The notes under the pieces: generated by a model | Databases searched by the model: none | What the model was told of the DNA's origin: nothing | The model's input: the letters and a program-made list of their open reading frames with translations, nothing else | NCBI GenBank assembly: GCA_964625225.1 | Contig: CAZVAR010000093.1 | Span: forward strand, 1-15,080 | Length of the DNA: 15,080 bases | Direction: 5' to 3' | Source of the DNA: CAZVAR01 sp964625225 | GTDB lineage: Bacteria > Pseudomonadota > Alphaproteobacteria > JAJUGE01 | Part shown: piece by piece, positions 9,742-15,080 of the stretch | Position numbering within the stretch: the first letter of the stretch is position 1 | Layout of the letters: every line of letters starts with the position of its first letter | Made by a program: the position numbers and the translations under genes

Positions 9742-10311
9742 TCAGCGGCGGCCGGTCCGCCGATTGTACTCCAGTTGCTCGGGGGTCAATTGCAGCGCCG
9801 TATAGATGCGGTACCGGCTGAGCGGGGCCTTGTCGGGCCGCGGAATGCGAAGCGTCAGCTCCTCCGTCGCGTGCGCCCCGCGCCGGTCCAGGGGAACCTC
9901 GAAGCGGACCTCGAACGCCTCCCGCGTGAGAACCCGACCGTCGGGATCGACGATCGCGACGAAATACGGCACCGAGATTTCGGTCTCGATGCCGGCCGGC
10001 CCGCGCACGACCTCGACGCCGACCCGAAGGTCCACGATCCCGTTCTCGTCCTCGTCGATGCTGCAGGACGCGCCGATCCCGGTAATGCGCGCCTGCCAGA
10101 CGGCGTCGGACGGCGCCGCGTCGCCGAGCCAGCCGAATACCGTCAGGCTGCCGCCGCCATCGAGCACGCCCGCCGGCGGGCATGTCGCCGGGTCCTCGCC
10201 GATCTCGGTATCGGAACGGCTCGATCCGCAGCCGGCCACCATGCCGACACAGGCCCCCGCGAGCAGCGTTCGTCGGGCGGCACGGATAGCGGACATCAGG
10301 AACGGCTGCAT
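9742..10311 (-). CDS. Small uncharacterised lipoprotein
   Basis: 189 residues. The signal peptide has twin basic residues (RAARR), a hydrophobic stretch and the lipobox VAGC, with C28 as the lipidated cysteine. The residue at +2 is Gly, so outer-membrane sorting is possible. The mature part has two further cysteines (C44 in TCPPAG and C83 in GASCSID) that could form a disulfide, an acidic DEDENG turn and a beta-rich body containing VVRGPAG and FVAIVDPDG. From memory, this pattern matches a family of uncharacterised alphaproteobacterial lipoproteins; no function is assigned. The start ATG at 10311 has AGGGG four to five bases upstream, overlapping the stop of the CDGSH gene; an in-frame ATG at 10296 is the alternative. 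The 7-base gap suggests co-transcription with the CDGSH gene. Confidence 0.8.
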   Translation of the reverse strand: MQPFLMSAIRAARRTLLAGACVGMVAGCGSSRSDTEIGEDPATCPPAGVLDGGGSLTVFGWLGDAAPSDAVWQARITGIGASCSIDEDENGIVDLRVGVEVVRGPAGIETEISVPYFVAIVDPDGRVLTREAFEVRFEVPLDRRGAHATEELTLRIPRPDKAPLSRYRIYTALQLTPEQLEYNRRTGRR

Positions 10312-10318
10312 GGGACCC

Positions 10319-10558
10319 CTAGAGGCGATTGTGGGTGCCGTCGCAGAATGGCTGATCCCCGGTCGCCTTGCAGCCGCAAAACCAGACTGTGCGATCTTCG
10401 CTCGCCTGGAACATCAGGGGCTGGATCCCGGTTCCGGCATGCGACCCGTCGCACAGCGGCTGCTTCCGGCTGCGCCCGCAGGCGCACCAGAAATATTTCC
10501 TGCCCGCCTTCACCTCCAGCGCATACGGACCCTTCTGCGCGACGATCGGCTCGACCAT
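10319..10558 (-). CDS. CDGSH-type iron-sulfur protein with two cluster motifs
   Basis: 79 residues containing two complete CDGSH motifs: C25-x-C27...C36-D-G-S-H40 and C61-x-C63...C72-D-G-T-H76. Each binds a labile [2Fe-2S] cluster through three Cys and one His. Two tandem motifs in one short chain resemble the CISD3/MiNT class, whereas mitoNEET has one. Such proteins are linked to iron-sulfur or redox handling; the exact role here is unknown. The ATG at 10558 was chosen because GAAAGGAAG (10573-10565) lies six bases upstream; the TTG at 10579 would add seven residues and would swallow this ribosome site. It is divergent from ispH, itself an iron-sulfur enzyme, across 149 bases. Confidence 0.93.
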   Translation of the reverse strand: MVEPIVAQKGPYALEVKAGRKYFWCACGRSRKQPLCDGSHAGTGIQPLMFQASEDRTVWFCGCKATGDQPFCDGTHNRL

Positions 10559-10610
10559 CCACGACTTCCTTTCAGGCAATCCCTATACTAGGTTCGGGTC
10601 GGTACCGGAT

Positions 10611-10625
10611 CGGCCGGACCGGCCG
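10611..10625. repeat. Perfect 15-base inverted repeat in the divergent CDGSH/ispH spacer
   Basis: CGGCCGG, one base, CCGGCCG. It is in the middle of the 149-base spacer (10559-10707), upstream of both genes. It could be an operator or simply a product of high GC. I found no convincing -35/-10 pair for either gene here, although TATACT (10584-10589) and TCTAAT (10655-10660) are AT-rich spots. Confidence 0.4.
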
Positions 10626-10696
10626 CCGGACCCGCCGACTCTGACGCACCGAACTCTAATGAAGGGCCGGTAGGCGAACAAGGCCGCCCGCCCCAC

Positions 10697-10710
10697 GGAG
10701 AGATCCGCTG
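10697..10710 (+). promoter_or_regulatory. Shine-Dalgarno deciding a CTG start for ispH
   Basis: GGAG at 10697-10700 (in ACGGAGAG), seven bases, then CTG at 10708-10710. The reading frame opens after a TGA at 10660-10662 and has no ATG, GTG or TTG until 10906, so CTG with this ribosome site is the only start that keeps the conserved N-terminus. Confidence 0.6.
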
Positions 10711-11667
10711 AGCACCGTTCGCGAAGGGCGCACGCCTCTGACCATCCTGCTCGCAGGCCCGCGCGGGTTCTGCGCCGGCGTCGACCGCGCCATCCAGATC
10801 GTCGAGCGTGCCCTGGAACGCTACGGTTCGCCGGTCTATGTCCGGCACGAGATCGTCCACAACCGCTTCGTCGTCGAGCGGCTCCAGGCGAAGGGCGCGA
10901 TCTTCGTGGACGAGCTGGAGGCGGTTCCGGATGGCGCACCGGTCATCTTTTCCGCGCACGGCGTGCCGAAATCGGTTCCGGACGAGGCCCGGCGGCGCAA
11001 GCTGTTCTATGTCGACGCGACCTGTCCGCTCGTCAGCAAGGTCCATCGCGAGGCCGAGCGCCACTTCGCGCAGGGCCGACACATCCTGCTGATCGGACAT
11101 GGCGGCCATCCGGAGGTGATCGGCACGATGGGGCAGCTGCCCGAGGGCGCCGTGACGCTCGTCGAAGGCGCGGCCGATGCCGAGAACGTGCAGGTTCCGA
11201 CCCCGGACATGGTCGCATTCATTACGCAGACCACCCTGTCGGTCGATGAGACGGCCGAGATCATCGGCATTCTCCGACGACGCTTTCCGGCGATCGCCGG
11301 GCCGAAGCAAGAGGACATCTGCTACGCGACGACCAACCGCCAGCAGGCGGTGCGCGCGATCGCCGGACGGTGCGACGCCCTGCTGGTGATCGGTGCGCCG
11401 AACTCCTCCAACTCCAACCGGCTCGTCGAAGTGGCGAAAGCGTCCGGCTGTACGCGGGCCTTTCTCGCGCAGCGCGCCGGCGATATCGATTGGGGCCGGT
11501 TCGCCGACGTGCGGACCCTCGGCTTGACGGCCGGCGCCTCGGCGCCCGAGATCCTCGTCGAGGAAGTCATCGCCGCATGCCGCGAGCGCTTCGATGTCAC
11601 GGTCGAGGAGATCGTGGTTACGCGCGAGGCGATCGAGTTCAAGCTGCCCCGGGTGCTGGTCGCCTGA
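10708..11667 (+). CDS. ispH: 4-hydroxy-3-methylbut-2-enyl diphosphate reductase, CTG start
   Basis: 319 residues if translation begins at the CTG. This is the last enzyme of the MEP isoprenoid pathway and converts HMBPP to IPP and DMAPP with a [4Fe-4S] cluster. The three cluster cysteines are C22 (PRGFCAGVDRA), C106 (VDATCPLVSKVH) and C205 (EDICYATTNRQ); their spacing (84 and 99) closely follows the E. coli protein (C12, C96, C197). Also seen: SAHGVP, GHGGHPEVIGTMGQ, TQTTLSVDE and the NSSNSNRL substrate loop. A start at the first ordinary start codon (GTG 10906) would give 253 residues without C22 and cannot be functional. It is the first gene of a tight run with thrB (10-base gap) and rnhA. 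Function is certain; the start codon is inferred. Confidence 0.93.
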   Translation: MSTVREGRTPLTILLAGPRGFCAGVDRAIQIVERALERYGSPVYVRHEIVHNRFVVERLQAKGAIFVDELEAVPDGAPVIFSAHGVPKSVPDEARRRKLFYVDATCPLVSKVHREAERHFAQGRHILLIGHGGHPEVIGTMGQLPEGAVTLVEGAADAENVQVPTPDMVAFITQTTLSVDETAEIIGILRRRFPAIAGPKQEDICYATTNRQQAVRAIAGRCDALLVIGAPNSSNSNRLVEVAKASGCTRAFLAQRAGDIDWGRFADVRTLGLTAGASAPEILVEEVIAACRERFDVTVEEIVVTREAIEFKLPRVLVA

Positions 11668-11677
11668 GGAAGCCGCC

Positions 11678-12640
11678 GTGGCCGTCTACACCGAGGTCTC
11701 CGACGAGGAGCTGGAAGCGTTCGTCGCCGAGTACGACATCGGCACCGTCATATCCTGCAAGGGTATCGCGGAAGGGGTCGAGAACTCGAACTATCTGATC
11801 CAGACCGATCGCGACAGCTTCATCCTGACCCTCTATGAAAAGCGGGTCGCGCCGGAGGATCTGCCCTTCTTCCTGAATCTGATGGAGCATCTGGCGGCGG
11901 CCGGCATCCCCTGCCCCACGCCGCTGCGCGGGCGCGACGGGCGCTCGCTGCGGACGCTGCGCGGACGCCCGGCCGCGATCGTCAGCTTTCTCAAGGGCCT
12001 CTGGCCGAAACGGGTGACCCCGCAGCACTGTGCGGAACTCGGAACCGGCCTCGCCCGCATGCACCTGGCCGGCGCCGACTTCCCGATGCAGCGCCGCAAC
12101 GATCTGTCGCTGGCCGGCTGGCAGTCCCTGTTCGATCAGACCAAGGAACGCGCCGACGAGGTGTCTCCCGGACTGGCCGACGAACTGGCCCGCGAGCTCG
12201 ACCTGCTCGCCCGCGAATGGCCGGACGATCTGCCGACCGGCGTCATTCACGCCGACCTCTTTCCGGACAACGTCTTCTTCATCGGCGGCAAGCTGTCGGG
12301 GATCATCGACTTCTATTTCGCCTGCACCGACTTTCTGGCATACGACATCGCCATCTGCCTGAATGCCTGGTGTTTCGAACGCGACAACAGCTTCAACGTC
12401 ACCAAGGCACGGCTGATGCTGTCCTGCTACCGGAGGATTCGCCCGATCGCCGCGGAGGAACTGGCGCTGCTGCCGCTCCTGGCTCGCGGCGGCGCCATGC
12501 GTTTCCTGCTCACGCGCCTCTACGACTGGCTGAACCAGCCGGCCGGAGCGCTGGTGACGCCGAAGGACCCGCTGGAGTACCTGCACAAGCTGCGGTTCCA
12601 TCGCGGGCTCAAGGGGCCCGGCGCCTATGGCCTCGACTGA
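11678..12640 (+). CDS. thrB: Homoserine kinase (type II, APH-like fold)
   Basis: 320 residues; phosphorylates L-homoserine with ATP in threonine synthesis. It belongs to the aminoglycoside-phosphotransferase-like homoserine kinases of Alphaproteobacteria and Pseudomonas, not the GHMP type. Visible: N-terminal VYTEVSDEELEAFVAEYDIG, GVENSNYLIQT (about 33-43), the catalytic loop HADLFPDNVFF (from 191, with D193 and N198) and the metal-binding GIIDFYFACTDFLAYD with D211. The GTG at 11678 has TGAGGA seven bases upstream, overlapping the ispH stop. Its last 14 bases overlap rnhA. Confidence 0.95.
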   Translation: MAVYTEVSDEELEAFVAEYDIGTVISCKGIAEGVENSNYLIQTDRDSFILTLYEKRVAPEDLPFFLNLMEHLAAAGIPCPTPLRGRDGRSLRTLRGRPAAIVSFLKGLWPKRVTPQHCAELGTGLARMHLAGADFPMQRRNDLSLAGWQSLFDQTKERADEVSPGLADELARELDLLAREWPDDLPTGVIHADLFPDNVFFIGGKLSGIIDFYFACTDFLAYDIAICLNAWCFERDNSFNVTKARLMLSCYRRIRPIAAEELALLPLLARGGAMRFLLTRLYDWLNQPAGALVTPKDPLEYLHKLRFHRGLKGPGAYGLD

Positions 12641-13133
12641 TTCGGCGGCCGTCGTGGACGTGTTCACGGACGGTGCCTGCAGCGGGAATCCGGGCCCCGG
12701 CGGCTGGGCCGCCATCCTGCGATNNNNNNNNNNCGGCGGCGTCGAGCGGGAGCTGTCCGGCGGCGAGGCGCTGACCACCAACAACCGGATGGAGCTGACG
12801 GCTGCCATCGAAGCGCTGGAGGCGTTGAAGCGGCCATGCCGGGTGCGGCTGCACACCGACAGCCGCTATCTGCGCGACGGCATCACCGGGTGGATCGAGA
12901 CCTGGAAGCGCAACGGCTGGCGCACGGCAAGCCGGACCCCGGTCAAGAACGCCGATCTGTGGCAGCGCCTCGATGCGGCACGCGGCCGGCATCGAATCGA
13001 ATGGCACTGGGTGCGCGGCCATGCCGGGCATCCCGAGAATGAACGGGCGGACGCCCTGGCGAGGGCCGAGATCCGCCGCCTGCAGGCGGCCGGCGGAGGC
13101 TCCGAGGAGCCCCCGCCGGGATCGACGCGCTGA
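12627..13133 (+). CDS. rnhA: Ribonuclease HI, with an unresolved base run
   Basis: Degrades the RNA strand of RNA-DNA hybrids. The four catalytic acids are present: D15 (FTDGACSGNPGPGG), E56 (TTNNRMELTAA), D78 (HTDSRYL) and D142 (ENERADALA), numbered with the Ns counted as written. The HWVRGHAGHPENERAD handle is intact. A run of ten Ns (12724-12733) lies just after AAILR; compared with E. coli RNase HI (ILRYRGREK), one residue should stand there before GGVEREL, but the Ns give four. The C-terminus has a short Gly/Glu/Pro tail. It starts inside thrB (14-base overlap) and ends three bases from the convergent peroxiredoxin gene. Confidence 0.93.
   Translation: MASTDSAAVVDVFTDGACSGNPGPGGWAAILRXXXXGGVERELSGGEALTTNNRMELTAAIEALEALKRPCRVRLHTDSRYLRDGITGWIETWKRNGWRTASRTPVKNADLWQRLDAARGRHRIEWHWVRGHAGHPENERADALARAEIRRLQAAGGGSEEPPPGSTR
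12724..12733. other. Ten-N assembly gap inside rnhA
   Basis: Ten consecutive Ns flanked by t and c. Ten is a common placeholder length and need not be the true size. Because 10 and 1 leave the same reading frame, a single missing base also keeps rnhA open; it would make TAC or TTC, giving Tyr or Phe at the position where E. coli has Tyr. Confidence 0.9.
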
Positions 13134-13136
13134 CGG

Positions 13137-13619
13137 TCAGAGCCGGTTCAGCATGTATTCCGCGCTGGAGACCTCGAAGGCCCCCGGCTGCTCTACGTTG
13201 AGCTGCTTCACCACGCCGTCCTCGACCAGCATCGAGTAGCGCTTCGACCGCTGGCCGAGACCGACCTTGGTCGCATCCATCTCGAGGCCGAGGGCACGCG
13301 TGAAGTCGCCGTTGCCGTCGGCCAGCATCTCGACCTTGCCGGCGCAGTTGTGGGCCTTGCCCCAGGCATCCATGACGAAGGCGTCATTGACGGATACGCA
13401 GGCAATGGTGTCGATGCCCTTCGCCTTCAGCTGATCCGCCTTCTCGACGAAGCCGGGCAGATGGCGGGCTGAGCAGGTCGGCGTAAACGCGCCGGGAACG
13501 GCGAACAGTACGACCCGCTTGCCCTTGAACAGCGCGTCTGTGCTGACCTCCTTCGGTCCCTCGGCCGTCATCTGGCGGAGGTTCACTGCGGGAATCTTGT
13601 CGCCTTCGCTGATCGCCAT
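13137..13619 (-). CDS. Prx5-like peroxiredoxin (redoxin family)
   Basis: 160 residues; a thiol peroxidase that reduces hydrogen peroxide and alkyl hydroperoxides. The peroxidatic cysteine is C49 in PGAFTPTCSARHLPGF, the Prx5 signature, with the catalytic arginine in GQRSKRYSML. Only two other cysteines are seen (C74, C92). There is no obvious C-terminal resolving cysteine, so recycling through glutaredoxin/glutathione or another thiol is likely; this is inference. The start ATG at 13619 has GGAAGGAA seven bases upstream; the longer open frame upstream has no family similarity. No signal peptide, so cytoplasmic. 109 bases downstream of the DsbD-like gene on the same strand. Confidence 0.93.
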   Translation of the reverse strand: MAISEGDKIPAVNLRQMTAEGPKEVSTDALFKGKRVVLFAVPGAFTPTCSARHLPGFVEKADQLKAKGIDTIACVSVNDAFVMDAWGKAHNCAGKVEMLADGNGDFTRALGLEMDATKVGLGQRSKRYSMLVEDGVVKQLNVEQPGAFEVSSAEYMLNRL

Positions 13620-13679
13620 CGTGCTGTTCCTTCCGGTGGATCGAGGAAAGTTCGCGAGGCCGGCAGGCCACCTCGGGAC

Positions 13680-13708
13680 ATTATCGGGCGGGTCACCCGA
13701 AAAATGAA
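13680..13708 (-). promoter_or_regulatory. Possible sigma70-type promoter for the peroxiredoxin gene
   Basis: TTCATT (13708-13703), a 17-base spacer and GATAAT (13685-13680) on the minus strand. The -10 box matches five of six consensus bases; the -35 box is weak (three of six). The spacer contains a CGGGT-ACCCG inverted repeat (13686-13700), which could bind a regulator. It would give the peroxiredoxin gene a leader of about 50 bases, independent of the DsbD-like gene. Confidence 0.35.
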
Positions 13709-13728
13709 GCCGTATCCGGGCCGAGCGG

Positions 13729-15080
13729 TTAGCCCGTCGGTGCCGGCCGGGTTTCGCCGCCGGCGCGATCGAGGGCATCGAGCACGGCATCGCCGGTCAG
13801 CAGCTCCGGCAGGGCGATCCCCTCCGGGGCCCCGGGACCGTAAACGGCATTGAACGGAATGCCGTACCGGCCGAAGCCGGCCAGATAGCGGGCGATCTCA
13901 TCGCTCGGCCGCGTCCAGTCGGCGCGCATCGGCACTACATCCGGCCGGGCCAGCCGGTCGGCGACGGGGAGACGGCGCAGGACCACCGCTTTGTTGACCT
14001 GGCAGGTTATGCACCAATCGGCGGTGACGTCGACGAAGACGGTCCGACCTTCCCGCACGAGCTGCGCGATCCGGGCGGGCTCGAACGCCGCCCATTCCGG
14101 GTCGCCGGCCGCGCCGCCGGGCGTCACCGCCCCGCGCAGCCAGACCGGAGCGGCGACCGCCAGGGCGGCGAGCAGCATCACGGCAGCGACGCGCGGCCGC
14201 GCACCCGCATCCCGGCCGATCCACAGGACCAGAAGCATCGCCGCGCCGATGGCCGCGACGGCAGCGGTCGCGGCCAAACCGACCTGCGCCGCGAGCACCG
14301 TCAGCAGCCAGACGGCGGTGCCGACCAGGAGGACGCCGAGGACGCGACGGAGTGTCACCATCCAGCGGCCCGGCCGGGGCAGCTTCGTCGCGAGCCGCGG
14401 CAAAGCCGCAACCGCGAGATACGGCAGCGCCAACCCGACACCGAGCGCGGCGAAGATCGCCAGGATCTCGCCGGGCCCGCGGGCGAGCGCGAAGCCGATG
14501 GCGGTTCCGACGAACGGCGCGGAACAGGGCGTGGCGAGGAGGGTCGCCAGGGCGCCGGTCAGGAACGCGCCCGCCAGCGGGCCGTGCTCGTGCCCGCGGC
14601 TGCCCAGTCGGCCGGCCCAGCCCGGCATCGGAACCTCGAACAGGCCCCACAGATTGGCGGCGAACAGGAGCAGGAGCAGGGTCATGCCGGCCAGGAACCA
14701 GGGCTGCTGGAACTGGATGCCCCAGCCGACCGCCATCCCCGCAGCCTTGACGGCGATGGCCGCTGCCGCGAGCAGAAGGAAGCTGGCGACGATTCCGGCC
14801 GCGGTCGCCAGGAAACTGCGCCGCGCGTCCGCCGGAGCGGCCCCGCCCTGGCCGGCCACCGCGAGCAGCTTGATCGAGAGGACCGGAAGAACGCAGGGCA
14901 TGACGTTGAGGATCAGGCCGCCGAGCAACGCGATCGCCAGGGCCGAGAGCAGGCCAGCGTCGACCGCGGCCGGCGCCACGCCCCGAACCACGGTCACCGC
15001 CTGCTCGAAGGCGCGCGCGCCGTCGACGACGGTCAGCACGATATCCGTCCCGACCAGCGCGCCGGGCCGGTCGGCCGCCG
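13729..15080 (-). CDS. DsbD/ScsB-like thiol:disulfide transporter (5' end outside window)
   Basis: Partial: the frame remains open to the right edge, so the N-terminal part is missing; an internal GTG at 15039 is not the start. The visible 450 residues hold about eight transmembrane segments and a C-terminal thioredoxin domain. The redox cysteines of the membrane domain are in NVMPCVLPVLS (first helix) and LATPCSAPFVG (fourth helix). The thioredoxin domain has the CITC motif in VTADWCITCQVNK and the cis-Pro region YGIPFNAVYG. This is the DsbD family, which moves electrons from cytoplasmic thioredoxin across the membrane to periplasmic thiol partners. The missing upstream part is presumably the periplasmic acceptor domain. 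The neighbouring peroxiredoxin may be unrelated. Confidence 0.92.
   Translation of the reverse strand, partial: AADRPGALVGTDIVLTVVDGARAFEQAVTVVRGVAPAAVDAGLLSALAIALLGGLILNVMPCVLPVLSIKLLAVAGQGGAAPADARRSFLATAAGIVASFLLLAAAAIAVKAAGMAVGWGIQFQQPWFLAGMTLLLLLFAANLWGLFEVPMPGWAGRLGSRGHEHGPLAGAFLTGALATLLATPCSAPFVGTAIGFALARGPGEILAIFAALGVGLALPYLAVAALPRLATKLPRPGRWMVTLRRVLGVLLVGTAVWLLTVLAAQVGLAATAAVAAIGAAMLLVLWIGRDAGARPRVAAVMLLAALAVAAPVWLRGAVTPGGAAGDPEWAAFEPARIAQLVREGRTVFVDVTADWCITCQVNKAVVLRRLPVADRLARPDVVPMRADWTRPSDEIARYLAGFGRYGIPFNAVYGPGAPEGIALPELLTGDAVLDALDRAGGETRPAPTG

Noticed and set aside
13685..13705. CGGGT-ACCCG hairpin flanked by five A/T as a rho-independent terminator for the DsbD-like gene
   Set aside because: On the minus strand the T-run precedes the hairpin instead of following it, so the orientation is wrong; it was considered only as part of a promoter spacer.

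Overview
The window looks like chromosome from a GC-rich alphaproteobacterium, most likely Rhodospirillales or a neighbouring order. Four things point there. The order ispH-thrB-rnhA-peroxiredoxin is a familiar alphaproteobacterial core arrangement. Glycine decarboxylase is split into gcvPA and gcvPB. A near-perfect EcfG-type (GGAAC-N16-CGTT) promoter, the hallmark of the alphaproteobacterial general stress response, stands before a cluster of small membrane-protein genes. The DUF1469-type holin-like and DUF3618-related genes in that cluster are common in this class. No tRNA, rRNA, CRISPR array, insertion sequence or phage gene was seen.

Layout. 1-257 holds nothing I can name. A zinc alcohol dehydrogenase follows (258-1391, +). 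Next is a four-gene, plus-strand module of small membrane or envelope proteins (1536-3836) behind the EcfG promoter at 1477-1501. Convergent to it is a minus-strand glycine operon, read from right to left: a sigma70-like promoter (9698-9725), a tandem glycine riboswitch (9449-9657), then gcvT, gcvH, gcvPA, gcvPB and a threonine aldolase gene ending at 3846. Upstream of that promoter, also on the minus strand, are a two-motif CDGSH iron-sulfur protein and a small lipoprotein. Divergent from these runs ispH-thrB-rnhA (10708-13133, +). It meets a convergent minus-strand pair head-on: a Prx5-like peroxiredoxin and a DsbD/ScsB-like thiol:disulfide transporter that runs off the right edge.

How the genes work together. 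Threonine aldolase makes glycine, and T, H, PA and PB supply three of the four glycine-cleavage activities (L is not in the window). All five genes lie downstream of one glycine-sensing leader. The 3' P1 arm of aptamer 2 can also pair with a six-base complement directly beside the gcvT Shine-Dalgarno, which suggests a translational switch. The EcfG module probably acts at the envelope under stress. ispH and thrB serve isoprenoid and threonine synthesis.

Points for the annotator. ispH has no ATG, GTG or TTG that would include its first cluster cysteine; the only sensible start is CTG at 10708. rnhA contains a 10-N run that, judged against the family, probably stands for one missing base. The DUF3618-like protein appears to lack the usual N-terminal domain and carries a His-rich stretch. 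Most of the window is ordinary core genome, and I see no convincing wholly new system.
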